Shown here: piece after piece, positions 1 to 13,200 of the stretch | Layout: each line of letters opens with the position of its first letter | How positions within the stretch are numbered: the first letter of the stretch is position 1 | DNA from: Zeugodacus cucurbitae | Taxonomy: Eukaryota; Arthropoda; Insecta; Diptera; Tephritidae | DNA length: 64,000 bases | Assembly: GCF_028554725.1 (NCBI RefSeq) | Contig: NC_071671.1 | Location: 22,629,501 to 22,693,500 of the forward strand | Direction of reading: 5' to 3' | Program-made: the position numbers and the translations under genes | The notes under the pieces: model-generated | The model's database searches: none | The model's input: the letters and a program-made list of their open reading frames with translations, nothing else | Told to the model about the DNA's origin: nothing

Positions 1-1758
1 TTAGCGTCTTAAGTGGTGGTAATAAGCACTTAAGTGAAAACAAATAAACTAAGAATTGGAGATTAGAAAATTGAAACCAAAAAATTTAGAAAAAAATCAA
101 AATTGGAAAATGAAGAAAATAAGAAGAACAAAGAAGAATTCAGAAGACCGCCAAGGCGCACCAGAGGAGTCTTGGATATAGTATATCTATAAAAGTCACA
201 TAGCTAAATTGTAAGTATTAGCGGCGCTTTGTTGTTTTCTACCAGCCAATTTGAGACTAAAGTGGCAACAAGCGCCTTTCAGTCAATACCTCACAAAGCT
301 CGGAAAAATCTCCGCCACAAATGTGTGGCAGGCAATAAAATAAATGGTAATGCAATAAAAGCCACTGAAGAGAAAACGAAGATAAAAACAGAACAAAGGG
401 GGCATTTAGTTTGTGGCAACAACTAGCCTAATAGCATATGTTGCAAGCAACACAAAATAATAGCAATTGATGCACTAGCAGTATACTGCGTGCCACAAAG
501 TGCAGTAAGTAAATATTTCTCAACACCACATTGGCTCCTGCATGCGGACGCGGCGGCAAACTACACACATACACTTCGGTGTCTTCGCCATTTCATGCAA
601 CAAAGGCTTTATGCGGGTAGTGCTTGCAACATATTTGCCAATGATGCGGCAAGTTGGGAGTGCCTACTAAGTATGTAGCCAGTTGCAAGTTGGAAAAAAA
701 TACAAAAATAAAATAAAAATCTGTTGCACTTCTATAGAACCGTGGCATGTAGTAACGCTTCGCTGCCACAGCCTGTCGCCACTTTGTGCCTTCAATTCGT
801 CACCGTTAAGTATTTGTAGAGTGCTGCTGCATTGACTGTGGAGCATACGCCATGAGGAAATTGCATGCATGATGTGCGTGTGTGGGGGTGTTGCAAGTGT
901 TTTATTTGTGCAACAGTTTGCTTCACTCCTTTTTTGAGTCTATGTGAGTGTTTATTGGCGCTTTGCTTATGCTGGGAAACTGCTTGTAGCTAATTTAATT
1001 TTTATGAACTGACATAAAAGCGTAGATTATGTATGGCAGTACATTACAACAACAAAAATAACATGCAACGACTTGCAACAAAAGAATATTAATGTGATAC
1101 AAGCTCAAGGGTGGCATTTCATAGATTTTTTTCATTTCCACTGGTGTATACGTAGATATCTCACTAAGAAAGGTGAAAGCTGGAGCTCAGAAGAAGATTT
1201 TAAGACCCGCCTCGAATTACTTCTTACACATTTCATTATTTCAACTTGCAGTAGAAAGGTATTTGTTCTTGGCTATTATCGAAATTCAAAGTCTTAGTAA
1301 TAAACTGCAGAGCACCCTTGACACAATCTTTCTACGCCTTGCAAATGAGACCATCTCAGTCATATTCCGCGGTTTTAGAGTCTAACAAACATATTTTAGA
1401 AACCTTAGAGTCTTTCTCAGTCTTCAGTTACTTCTTAGTTCAGCCGTGAGGAGAACTGACTCTTTAAGTCCAAGAAAACATATCCCAAATGAATGACCTT
1501 ATCTTTATTTATCTGCGATCCCACTTCTTACGATTCCTCTGTTACAATTTTTCAATGAGCAAAAGGTAGGAAATTAAATAAAATCAACTAATGTTTCAAA
1601 TAATACTGGTAAGAATACAAATATTTATATACATTCTTTCCAGTCTTTATCCAGTTTATTCATTCGAGTCCAGTATCTCATTATTTCAATACTCAATAGA
1701 TATATTTATCCAAAAGTACTAATTAGGGTTGTCTTATAACATGAATTCATATCCAGAT
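1..1758. other. Non-coding, A+T-rich DNA without recognisable gene
   Basis: No reading frame here has a recognisable domain or length. The left part (about 220-900) is more balanced in composition with short CAA and GC-containing stretches. The rest is A+T-rich and featureless. Confidence 0.5.
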
Positions 1759-2050
1759 ATGTATGTATGTAATTGGCGTAGAAACCGTTTATTCGATTAT
1801 AGACGAATCAATAATAGCGCGCCAATCTTCTCTTTCCCTCGCAATTTTGCGCCAGTTGAAATTCCCAAGTGAAACCAGGTCGCTCTCCAGCTGATCTTTC
1901 CAACGATGTGGAGGTCTTCCTCTTCCTCTGCTTCCACTTTTAAAGCTGGAGTGTTTATGTCCATTCGAACAACATGACCTAGGCAGGGTAGCCGCTGTCT
2001 TTTTATTCGCTAAACTATGTTAATATCGTCGTTTCGAGGCTGACATTGTT
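1759..2050 (-). mobile_element. RTE-like non-LTR retrotransposon fragment, copy a (3' end, internally deleted)
   Basis: On the minus strand this matches the 3' end of the RTE-like elements at 9767, 14752 and 38523. It shares the tail region (TATG repeats then a block beginning ATTGGCGT on the plus strand) and the blocks that encode the arginine-rich C-terminal end of the reverse transcriptase protein. At about 2031 the alignment jumps: the block around 2034-2049 (GAGGCTGACATTGTTGG) corresponds to sequence that in copy c lies about 300 bp further upstream in the element (near 15327-15343). The copy therefore has an internal deletion as well as 5' truncation. Many substitutions and small indels suggest it is older than copies b and d. 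No open frame remains. Confidence 0.8.
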
Positions 2051-2799
2051 GGATTAGGAGAATGGGATCATGTGTAAAAGTTCACGCAAGTTAGGAAAGC
2101 TTTTGATGACATTCACTTCGGAGTATTCAGCTTTGATTCCTTTTCAGATGGTTCAAGCAGCTCATGACTTGCGGTTTTAGACCAAGTATCCTCTGCGTAG
2201 CCAACAAACAGCTGTTTGGAGGCAATCTTAAGTGAGACTTCGGTTGCGCCTCAAATCTTAAGAATCATGGAGAAAGTTAATGTATTAATTTTTACCGTAC
2301 TGTGTAGGTAGGTAATGCATCCCACCTATATAATTTTACCTTCGTGATTTTTATTGGTGTAATAACAAAATTCAATCACAGCGAGAGTAAGACTAAACAT
2401 AATTTCAAAACCTCATTATTTTTATCGGAGGTATCGATCAAGGTCAAGTTAAACTCAAAATGGTAGCTGGAGGAGTTACAGTAAGGTGCAGTTCATAATA
2501 TGAATTTCTTTAGATGAAGAACTTTAATGATTACTCGGATCTAGAAAAGTGATATCTGTGAAGTTAGTCAAGACAATCAAAATATGCAGAAAAGCCGTTG
2601 TTGTACTTAATATGAAATAATTATATATTAATATATGATAATTGTATGGACATTATGATTAAAAAGCTTTCTAAAGTTGAATTATAGGTTGTGTGTAAAA
2701 AAATTTCCCATCTGTTTCTAATTAAAATATATAATTTGTTATTTCTGATGTATGATTTTGCTAAAAAGTAGTAAACGCCTAATTGTATACCTTTCTTTG
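2051..2799. other. Non-coding A+T-rich DNA
   Basis: Only short chance frames occur here. Nothing recognisable is seen. Confidence 0.5.
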
Positions 2800-3155
2800 T
2801 TAGATATCTTAATATAACTTGGTACACATATTCCTTTGTACTAGGAAATGGTTGGTATTGCAAACTTACTGGTAACTTTTCCCTATCATACAAAATGAAA
2901 ATGGCAGAAACATTAAGTTGAAAAATACTGTGTGTGTGTTAACTCACTAAAGAAAAACGTCAAAAATAGTAAATTTTACAGAATAAACGGAAGAAAGGAG
3001 GAAAAATTTCAAATTTGGTACAAAACACTTTCATCACTTCCTGATTTTACGTATTGAAAATCGGCATTGGAGAGGTGGCATCGCTCAGTATAAATTGTCG
3101 AAATCAGACTACAAACTTACAAGACCCCAAATATCGAACATACCTCAGTGCCTAT
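2800..3155 (+). repeat. Decayed copy of the dispersed 'TATACTCTCGCAA' repeat
   Basis: Three blocks match the repeat at 37557-40445 in the same order and orientation: 2803-2862 (GATATCTTAAT.. CTTGG.ACACATATTCC), 2938-2998 (TTAACTCACTAA.GAAAAACGTCA, then AAATTTTACAG), and 3099-3150 (AATC.GACTA then CCCC..ATATCGAA). Both ends and much of the middle are missing, so this is an old deleted copy. Confidence 0.7.
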
Positions 3156-4019
3156 GCTATTAAATTCGTTTGAGGAGTTAATGTGAGTAAAAAATCCAGA
3201 AAGATGTAGTAAGTAGAAGTAGTGTTGGTAAGAGTAACAACAGCTACCGAATTGTAATATATTTTCGGTACTTTTATGTCTAAATGATCGGGCAAAATGC
3301 TTCTTACTTCCATTATCATAGCATGTGCTGTGAGTCTTGGTTTTTAAATTTCACTAATATTATAAAAATAAATAGCATATATTTACACACACGTCAATAA
3401 TACATTGGTCTTTGTATGGAACTACATATATTTTTTTAAATTTTTCTTCACATTTTGGACGTAAATTCTCTTAGTTGTATAAAAAAACCCTGTGGTCTAT
3501 GTATCTTAGATATGAAAATCGCCTAAATGTAGGCAACACTTTCTCTTGCAATTTCTCTCACATAATAAGCGGAGCATTAACGCAATGAATGAATGCGTAA
3601 GGGCAAGGAGAAAAGTATTGTATACGATATAGATTTCTCTAAAGTCGACGTATGAGAAGACATGATTCAGTGTTCATGCCTTCACTTTTCTTTCTACATT
3701 TTTTACATATGAATTTCTTGTTTTTTATTGTTTTTTAGTTCTTTTACATATTTGTGCACTGTAAATATCTTGTTGTATTTACTCATGCGCTTAGTGTTTT
3801 CTAAAAGACATTTAGTGAAAGTAAATTACAACGCTGACTTTCGCTATTTTTGGGCAACAAGCTGTGTCTACATATGCTTGTCGTAAACATAAGGTCTTAG
3901 TACATATTAGTAAAAAAACTAGAAAACATAAAATACACAAACTGCTTCAAATATTTACATGTTGCACGGTTACATGGGTATGTAAGTATGTGTGAGCATT
4001 TCAACTCCGCGGTATTTAC
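3156..4019. other. Non-coding A+T-rich DNA
   Basis: No coding or repeat signal was recognised. Confidence 0.45.
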
Positions 4020-4101
4020 TCTTTCACACGAGCGTTGTATATCAAAGTCAAAGTGTCAGCCAGTCAGTCAGCGAACACAGCTCCAGAGTTACACGGTAAG
4101 C
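4020..4101 (+). promoter_or_regulatory. Weak core-promoter-like cluster with adjacent splice-donor-like site
   Basis: A TATA-like TATATC near 4037 is followed about 25-30 bases later by overlapping TCAGTC initiator-like motifs in a CAGTCAGTCAGCG run (about 4060-4071). A GTAAGC donor-like hexamer follows at 4096. The arrangement resembles a fly promoter with a very short first exon, but no DPE matches at +28 to +33 and no coding exon can be attached. This is motif-level evidence only. Confidence 0.2.
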
Positions 4102-5830
4102 AACAACAACAACTATTTTAAATAATTAAAATTACAAAAACAAAAAAACAATCGGAGACCATTGTGACGTCCGCTGACAAATTGCCAGCGCCTATGTGTG
4201 TGGTGAAATGGAGATGAGCAGAAGTGATTTTTTTGTCTTTCAATACTTTCTGATTTGAAAAATGCGCTACACGAAATATGTGTATGCCACACACTCGCAC
4301 CCAATCCTTGCAACGCCGCGCGCAGTCAAAGGTGTATAATAAATTGGCGGTGAAAATTTGAGAAATGTTTTGAAAATCAACAATCAACACAAAACGTAAA
4401 AGGGATAATATTACCGAAGGAAGCAAGTAAATAACAACAACAAAAACAAAAATAAGGGTGAATGCCACAGCGGCAGACCGTGTAATAGTTTTCGGAAATT
4501 GACTTTCTGACTCGGTGACGGCACAAAAGACAAATGTGCGCGGGGGTGTGGCTAACTGCTTATACAGTTAGGTAGAAATTATGCCACAAATAGGAGAATT
4601 ATACACATAGACACTTGAACGTATTTCTGTATGTGCAACGCTCAACAACTCATTGAGTGTCGTGCCACAAATCGTGTAACTGACAGGCAACATCTGCTAG
4701 TCAAGCACACCAACAAAAAATTACAAAATAACAACAACAACAAGCGCCGATTAGACTTTCACCACACAATTCCACCAAAAACCAATTGAAATTTCTCCAA
4801 TTTCTTTCTAATGCGTGTGCAACAAATATCGTGTATGTTTGATTTGCTTTTAAATGTGCATGCAAGTTGTTGTTGTTGTACTCGCCTTTTGTTTTTCGTC
4901 ATTTAAAAGTCATTTAGTGTGCGAGTTTAGCCGCTCGTGACTTTCGTTGAATTTATTTTTCGAACATTTGTGGTTGTTGCCGCATGTGGCATGTACTTGT
5001 TGTTTTTGCTTTTGCTGCTGTTATTGTTGTTGCTGTATTTGTGCGCCAGTAAGTTGTTAATTATCGCACAACAAACGATTTTTCAACGCTCAACGCTCAA
5101 CATCTCATTGAGCCGGTTGAGCCTCATTTGCCTCTACTTGCCACACGGCGCACATATGCCTGCTCTCGAAATATCAGCGCCACACATACATACATACTTG
5201 CGTGTATGTGTACTTGAGCAACAAGCGCGCATTGCAAAAGAAGTCAAAAAATATCGAATTTCATGAAATATTCATTACCGCTATGTAGCATGCAACACGA
5301 CTCGCTTTGAAACGCAGCGACTGTTGTGTGTTTGTGGCTAAAGCGCTGCTAATGTGTTGCGGTATTAAAGCCGCATAAATCACCCATACATATGCTTACT
5401 GCACCAACACTAATAACAACAACAAATAGAAATTTTCAACAGCTGTTGATCTATGGGCGCGTTTAAAGGATTTCATTTGCCTCAAAATGTTTTTCTTTTA
5501 ATTCCACGTTTATCCTACAACTTATTCTTATTTTTTCGAGTAATTTATTTACATTCGTTATTCCTATTCCTATTTTCCATGTTTTCCGCTTAACAGTTGT
5601 CGTTGTCGTGCTGTTGTTGGCTAACTTTCTCAATCAGTTGCCGCCACCAATCAAGTCGATGTCGTTGTTGCAACATCTGTACGATTACTGGTTTGCATAT
5701 GTTTCATGCAATTGTTGTTGTTTATTTTTGTTTTAAATGCTCAACCGAGTTTTTGTTTAGTGAAGTAGCATGGATTTCGCCAAATCAGCGCTGATGATGA
5801 TAATGATGACTATGCTTAGGATGAGCTTCT
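4102..5830. other. Triplet-rich (CAA/TTG) balanced-composition block, no gene
   Basis: Runs of CAACAA and TTGTTG and many short open frames on both strands occur (for example leucine-rich frames at 4937-5266). The frames follow the triplet repeats and show no domain or start context. The block could be a regulatory or untranslated region; function is unknown. Confidence 0.4.
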
Positions 5831-7600
5831 CAATAGTTTGGTAAAAGCCACATAAATTAAAAATAAGACATAAATAATTTCACTGGATTAGAGAATTTCT
5901 GTTCTGCATACCCAGCAAGCTTTTCTATAGATGTGTACAAAAACAACTTGTTATTAGAAGCCTTTGGAGCATCAAAGACTCTAAGAATTTAAACATATTC
6001 AGCTTTTTGGTATTTTAAATAAAGAAGAATATCTGGGAGAAAGTGAGAGTAAGAGAGCGGAAGTGAGAAGGTCAGAGAATATGAAAACCACGAAGGACCA
6101 TCTTGTTTGATTTTTCAGACATTTTTCAGACAGTCTCGTGATCTGACCTAACTGAAGATTTCTTGATACCCATCTTGCAGAAGAGTTCAAGAGTCATATA
6201 TGAAACCCAGCTATCTATTCAAAAAGCAAACATACGTTCCTACTGTTGCATACAGACTCTTTTAAAATTCATTTTAGAGCTCTCACACCCAAAAGTATAG
6301 GTTTAAAGCTGATATTTCGATTTTGAGACCACTTCAAGTCTAGCTCGCTAGCCTTTAACTACTTGCCTAATGATAACTTAACCTCAGAGCTCTGAATGCC
6401 TTAATTAAAGTGAAGCCCTACTAATATTCCGTGAAAAGGCCGGATAATTTTAATAAACAAATAATCGTTTAGTGACAGAATTCATATATGTCATATATTC
6501 GATTTAATTCAGATGCAAGAAATTGGCTTAAATTAATTGTATTTTTAAACTAAATCAATATGGTCCACCATCTATCGTGGTTTGCTAAACAACTTAGTAT
6601 ATAATTATAGTTTAAAGCGAAGATAAATTATTTTCTAAAATTTTTTTTCGATTTTGATGGAATAAGTTTTGTCCGTTTTGTTGTCTTAAATTCTATCTGT
6701 GAATAGTTCTTCAAATCCGAGGAGAAATGTAAGAAATCACTCGAAATCTTAGTAAAATTGTCCACAGAAGCATGCAAACTGGGCGTTCATTATTAATTCT
6801 TCATTAGTTCTGAGAAGTCCAGATAGTGCTATAAATAGACCATAATTGTATACACCGACGGAAGCGGGTTCATAACATGACTAGATCAAAAAAACAACCT
6901 GACTTCAACCACTGGGCTTAAATACAGGACTTACCGCTTAGTCGACTAGAGTTTTGTCCGACTTGTGAAGTTCTCATAAGATGTATTTTCATCCCAAGAT
7001 TTCTTAACCGGCAGTGTACAAACAATTTTTAAAATGATATTTCCGACGATATAGTAATCTTCCCATTGCCTTCATCGCCTTTAAAACCGATCGTCAGCCG
7101 TTTACAGCGATCTATAAAACATTCGTCGAACCTTTCTTGGTACACTTCAATAATTCATAATCATATACACTCATTACTGAGAGCTCAGATATTATTGTCT
7201 CGATAGACTTATGGACCCTTGTTTTTACTCGTAGCCGAACCAGGATACTTGTAGATCTTCCTTTCATTGAGGTTTTCCAAGGTCTGATAGCTGTTCTGCA
7301 TTATAAAGTTGACAAGATCGATGTAGACATTTGGGGCATTACAGAGAGCTCCCGGAATATTAAATCTATATCGGTATATATAGATTCTTCTTTTACGTCC
7401 ATAATATTGACCCGAGATGCTTGAGGATCCTCTTCTCACTCCTGGTATATAGATTCTGAGTTACCTCCTTCCAAATTGTTGTCCAGAACTTGATGGCGAT
7501 CCAACATAACATCTCAGTACCGAACTCAATGCTGACTAGGATATCTAAAAATGTTGTTGAATATTATTATTGAAGCCGATCATGAAGTTCGCAATTGATT
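5831..7600. other. Non-coding A+T-rich DNA
   Basis: No gene was recognised. A short stretch at 6847-6867 would read as a Tyr-Thr-Asp-Gly-Ser RNase H-like motif but has no supporting sequence around it. Confidence 0.45.
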
Positions 7601-9010
7601 AGCTTGCTGACGAAGCCAAAAAACAAACGGCCAACAATCAGGCACAGTGTTGTCAGGCCAAGAGGTGCACACACACAAGCAATGCCACTAGCTACACGCT
7701 GCCAAACTAGAAAATTAGATGCAAACGATGCAGCTGCCTAGCTGTGAGCTAGAACAGGCAGAATACGACTACGGGGGTGTAGGGGGAGGTGCGGAGCTGA
7801 ACTGAAAACTTGAAAGACGACCACCAAGCGGTGGTCAGCAAGACAAACAACAACAACTATAGCGTAGAGCAAAGCAAATGTGCGTCTATTGAGTTGCAAT
7901 TGATGTTTGCCAATTGCTATTGGCTGCAACAACAATAATAACAACAAGAACAACAAGTGCATATACTAATGTTGCAACAGAGTTGCATTATTGCAATGGC
8001 GATTGAATTAATTTTTAATTACTTTCGCATTTGTGGCCAAGCAGGCCAACAGCGGGTAGTCAGCAGCCGAAACAACAATAACAACAACTGCAAATACATG
8101 CAACGGCTCTCGTGCGCTTGGCGGACCTTGGCTGCTGCTGCTGCATGTCGCTTAATTAATTACCATTCGACATCGTTAGCTATTCAACTGTTTACTGTTG
8201 TTGTTGTTGTTGCACGTATTGTTATTACTATTAGTGTAGTTATTGGCATGTGAAGGCAGCAGCCTCGACGTTTCTTGCACCATGCGGCGCACACTCGCCG
8301 CGCTGAGCGTTGGCTTGCAACACACACGGAGGCATGCGTTCCGCTCGACTGGCGTTGACTTGCCACAGTTTGCTTTCAATCGGCAACTTGGCAACTCGCT
8401 CAGCTGCCGTCCGCTTGGCATGACTCCACTTCACCGTAGTGATTCGATTGCCTGCTGAGCATTGGCGAAACCTGCCACACAGTCAAACATACAAGCAACA
8501 CATACACATACATGCAACAAAACGCCGCTGATTAATATGTTGAAAGGTTGCATTGAAGTGCAATTGAGCGCCAATTGGGACGCTTGGTTGGCTTTGTGTT
8601 GCAAGTTGTTGTGGCATGCTGCGCGGCGCAAATATGTGTTTGGGTGTGGGCAGCAAGTTGCACGTTGTTGAGTGTTTGAAATGATTCGATTTTGGCGCAC
8701 AGCCCTTAAGTTGCAATTGTACTATATATGTGTGCCACACGTGCAACACAACCGCTAATTGTACGACATTGCACAACTCCCAAGACTATATTGATTGCAA
8801 TTATACCATTGATGCAACATGCCGCACACACACTTTACCCATCCGCATATCTTGTATAAATGCACTTAGAAATGGACTAAGACAACACGGCAGAGCAGAC
8901 GACGCGTGCGTGGTGGGTGTTGTGTGGTGTATTAAGTGCCTTGTAGCCGGCCTGTTGCTTATCAAATTAGGTTGCATGCATAATTTGTGGCATAAACAAA
9001 GCGAACTGGT
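7601..9010. other. Balanced-composition, triplet-rich block, no gene
   Basis: GC content is visibly higher than in the flanks, with repeated CAACAA/TTGTTG runs and many overlapping short frames on both strands, none with a recognisable domain. The overlap of frames in every phase argues against coding. It resembles other blocks in this window at 4.1-5.8, 43.7-44.7, 50.6-51.7 and 62.1-62.9 kb. Confidence 0.4.
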
Positions 9011-9748
9011 GGAAATTGGTATTATATGAACATATATTTATTGATCAGTGTATATATAGAATTATTAATATTAATACGAATGGTGTCTGATTAATCAGTA
9101 AAGTCTTCAATGGAAAGAATCAAATGTAATTTTGTTATGATTTACAGTATTCATTGGGATAAGTCCTCCCGGAAAATTACTCCTATAATCGATATCTCTT
9201 TATATATCTTTTCTTTATCCGAATCAATAATTCTTAATCAAGATGAGGCTCAGTCTTCACAAGTCCCTTTTTTCGGTTCTAATAACAAATACAGATTCTC
9301 ATCCATTCTCCTCCTTATAAATAGGGTCCACTAATGGATATAAATTTTTATCAAAATCAATACTTCAGTCAGTCTTCTCAATTTATTCTTTCGGTTCCCA
9401 GAAGAAATGCATTCCTTTCCATACTAAAGATTTTGAAGGTCTCTGCTCATTTCCTCCTTTCCGTTATATATAGGAAGTATTAATTTTTCATATATTGTAT
9501 CCTAGTCCATACTGCTTGAACAAGATCTCATCTTTTCAATCTCTTTTCTTCATTCTCATAAGAAATTGGGACCTTTGACTTTTTTGCTAAACCATTCTTC
9601 TCCTTTTTGTATATGAACTTCCGATTTTTACATATTTTTTATTTAAGTCTAATTCTTTTTTATTTAAGTCTAATTCTTGGCCAAGACGAGTTTATTCTTC
9701 TCGATTTCATTTTCGGTTCTTCCCTGTTTTATATAAGATCTACCAATT
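9011..9748. other. Non-coding T/C-rich spacer
   Basis: The plus strand is pyrimidine-rich with no open frame of note. It ends at the target-site duplication of the next retrotransposon copy. Confidence 0.45.
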
Positions 9749-9757
9749 GGTCCATAT

Positions 9758-9766
9758 GGTCCATAT
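9758..9766. repeat. Target-site duplication (left) of RTE copy b
   Basis: GGTCCATAT occurs at 9749-9757 and again at 9758-9766, immediately before the element tail, and once more at 10244-10252 just past the other end of the element. The third copy is what a target-site duplication predicts. The extra tandem copy on the left is unexplained. Confidence 0.65.
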
Positions 9767-10243
9767 GTATGTATGTGATTGGCGTTGCAACCGTTTAGCC
9801 GGTTATAGCTGAATCGACGATAGTGCGCCACCTCTCTCTCTCCTTCGCAGTTCGGCGCCAGTTGGAGATCCCAAGTGTAACCAGGTCGCTCTCCACCTGG
9901 TCCCTCCAACGGAGTGGAGGTCTTCCCCTTCCTCGGCTTCCTCCGGCGGGTACTGCATCGAACACTTTCAGGGCTGGAGTGTTTTCGTCCATTCGGACAA
10001 CATGACCAAGCCAGCGTAGCCGCTGTCTTTTCATTCGCTGAACTATGTCAATGTCGTCGTATAACTCGTACAGCTCATCGTTCCATCGTCTGCGGTATTC
10101 GCCGTTGCCAATGTTCTGAGGACCATAAATCTTACGCAAAATTTTCCTCTCGAAAACTCCTAGTGTCGTCTCATCTGATGTTGACATCGTCCAGGCTTCT
10201 GCACCGTAAAGCACGACGGGAATGATAAGCGACTTGTAGAGAA
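9767..10243 (-). mobile_element. RTE-like non-LTR retrotransposon, copy b, 5'-truncated
   Basis: This is a 5'-truncated insertion on the minus strand. Only the last part of the reverse transcriptase protein plus the 3' tail remains. The tail reads, in element orientation, a block with AACCG-GCTAAA-CGGTT followed by CAATCACATACATACATA. The insertion is flanked by a 9-bp direct repeat GGTCCATAT. Its coding part shares most residues with copies c and d, so it is relatively young. Confidence 0.85.
9820..10243 (-). pseudogene. C-terminal fragment of RTE-like reverse transcriptase protein
   Basis: The open minus-strand frame reads IIPVVLYGAEAWTMSTSDE, then RKILRKIYGP, RLRWLGHVVRMDENTPA and a Gly/Arg-rich GSRGRGRPPLRW segment. 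These are the C-terminal signatures of RTE/BovB-like endonuclease-reverse transcriptase proteins common in insects. The endonuclease, fingers, palm and YADD catalytic motif all lie upstream of the truncation and are absent, so the fragment cannot be active. The frame stays open past the element end into flanking DNA by chance (to 10274); the first in-element codon is about 10243. Confidence 0.85.
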
Positions 10244-13200
10244 GGTCCATATACATAATTATATTCAAAGTCAATACTTCTTGCCCAAAAGCAGGTTCTG
10301 TAAATTTTCGTTTTTCGTTCTTCTAAGGTAAAATAGTGACCTTTGAAGTCCCTGAACATTTCGGTTCTTCCTCCCTCTTCTCCATTTATATATTGGATCT
10401 GTCAATTGACGGTCTACTACTCCTTAACTCAGTCATATCCTATCAATATTTTCCATACCTATGACGAGTATAATATTTATAATCCTTTTTTGTTATATGG
10501 GTTGATCTATATTAGGCCACTTCATTACATCTTAATTTACATGCGGAGTTTTAAGCTTTTTTCAGAATTGATCTCTTCGGTAGAGATTCTCGGGAAAGAA
10601 CAGCATAGGCAATTTTCTTGTGTCAAATAAGCCGAATGTCAAGGTAGCAGAAAGATCTCCAAAAGAGGTCCACTGCTAGGGAAGTTTACTCCTTCAGAAA
10701 TCTGCCGTGAAACCTCGTCTCTGCAGCGCTTATCAAATACAGGAAAATCTCATCGAAATTACGAGCAAAATTCGTCAACTAAGTCTAAAAGTGAACTCTC
10801 TTATTGCTCTAGGGGTTTTATCTGATCCGTGAGATCGTAAATATTCATCTATATTATCAAAGAGGTGCTCTCGCTATTGTGTTTTCAATGAGTTTCTTTG
10901 GAGATATCTACATTATAGTCTTATTCGAAAGGCTTGAATGTACAGCTACCGAAATGTTTCATCCTCAGTATTCTGAATGCTGGACAGTAAATAATACATA
11001 TATCTAATACGTCCAAGAGGTGTCAGAGAAGAAGTTAAAAGAAGTCATTGTCTTAGCAAACTTACCTTTTAATTACACATATCTATAAATGTTTTTAATT
11101 CTCATATTGTGAGAACTATTTACAGTTATTCAACGCATCAATATGCCTTTTAGATACCGTTATCAAAATTATTAACCTCAAAAGCGTACACTTTTCCGCC
11201 AACTTCTTCTACTCACTTCCTCTACTTTTACTTGGCCGGCGCGCGGCGGAAAAGTTGAAAGCCATTGCCACTCTTCACGCCCACAAATTACAAATTAATT
11301 AACGCATTTTATTCGGCTGTTAAGAATTCTGAAATTTCTACCAATTAAGTGTATAGAATGCATTGAACTTCGGCCACGAATGATTTTTCACAGAGGAAAT
11401 AATAAAATAGTGGAAAAAATGCACCCAAACGCAAGAAAAACATATGCTTATGAAATACTTAATGCCGGCACGCTTCTCCACACATATTCATTCATCTACC
11501 ATACGTGAGTATTTATGTTGCACACCGCTGCCTGTCGGAACTTGCGCCATGTGTAAGTGAAATATTTCTATACACGAAAATAGGCAGCGCCCGGAACACG
11601 CCTGCCAGCAACGCCTATAAAAATGTGCTACGCCAATGCTAAGCAACAGCAACTACAAATATAACAACAACACACTACTATAGACCATCATCAAGGGAGC
11701 ACTTATAGGCATTTAGCGCTGAGTCTGCATCTGCATTGAGGAGTCAATCATCGGTGGATGCGTGTGTTGCAACTTTAAAGAAAAGAACAAAAACAAAAAT
11801 ATATATTTTTTTCGCACTAAAAATGTGAAGAGACAATTTTACGTCTCATATATAAACATAAATTTACTAACTTTCTTAGTAATGAATACAGAAAACTATT
11901 TATTTTTGAAGAACTGTGAACACATGAGATCATAAAGTGTTTCTGCCTTCTTCGTCTTCTTGGAAAACTATTCGTCAGTTTTGTTTTAAACCGAAATGTC
12001 TTTCTTCCACATATTTTGAGTGCGAAGGAACACAAGTGTTCCTCAACAGATCGTATATGTTACTGTGTTCTTCCCTTCGTTTAGATATTCTCTATTCTAA
12101 TTTGCAAAGAGCGGGATTGTTAGGTCAAAGGTCAATCAGTTCATGGATCTTACGTAACATACAACTTTGAATATCCCTTTTTTAAAGACAAGCGAGTTAA
12201 AAGATCTATCGACTTTATTGTTATGTATTCAAGGATAAACCTCAGTCTATACTTCTGCGTACTAATTCGAAGATGAAACTGTTATATGAGGGGTTTTCTA
12301 GAATTAACATATTGAATATAGCACTGTCTTGTTGAAAGATTTTTATTACAAGTTTTGAGGCTATGGTTAAGACCTTAGTCCGGCTGGTCATGTAGATGTT
12401 GGACCTTCTTCTTCTTCTCAAGCTATATTCTCTAGCTCTATTCACTAGTTTCTATCCCAGATCTCAATACTACCATCTCATAAATAACCAAAAACATTGT
12501 ATTAATCATAAATAAAGTTGTTATATTGCAGCTTCTCTCCAAATTACATGTTTAAACAGTCATTTACGGCCTTACTTAAAAGCGCTTAACAACTTGAAAT
12601 CCAGCTCAAAGCTTTATTATACCATTAACAACCATCTAAGTGGAAGATAATTGAGATTTTAACGGATTTAAAACCGAATAGTAAAATATGTCAAATAAAA
12701 TAGTCCAATATACTTGATCATTAGATACTACACGGCTTAAAAAACAATTTCTACAACAAACATAGATTGCTTGTTTTCTTTCACACTCGAGCGATCACAC
12801 CGCACTGCTGACACCATTGTCAAATACCTACAAGTGCCACAGGTGCGCGTTTATGAAGACATTAATAGATTGTCAGACTCAAGACGGTATACAGTCGCCC
12901 AACACTTTATCACTCAAATCAGCTGCACAAATTTCCAATAAAAACTATTTAAATAACAACAAAAGAAAGAACATACCAAAAATCAATATTAAGAAAATAA
13001 AGAAAACATTTAATAGTCTTCTGCGAGCGCGCTGAATTGCATTCATATTGACTGACAACGGCAAACAGTTTGTGTGACATTAAAAATGACATTTGACAGC
13101 TGACACGGCAGTGGTCATCAATTACAACACTGTGAGTGAGAGCGAGTGTGTTTGTAAAGCGAGAGATGATAATAAATAAAGAATTGTGCGGGGAAAAGAG

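Noticed and set aside
6847..6867. Tyr-Thr-Asp-Gly-Ser reading frame resembling an RNase H motif
   Set aside because: The frame stops a few codons later and no other RNase H motif is found on either side.
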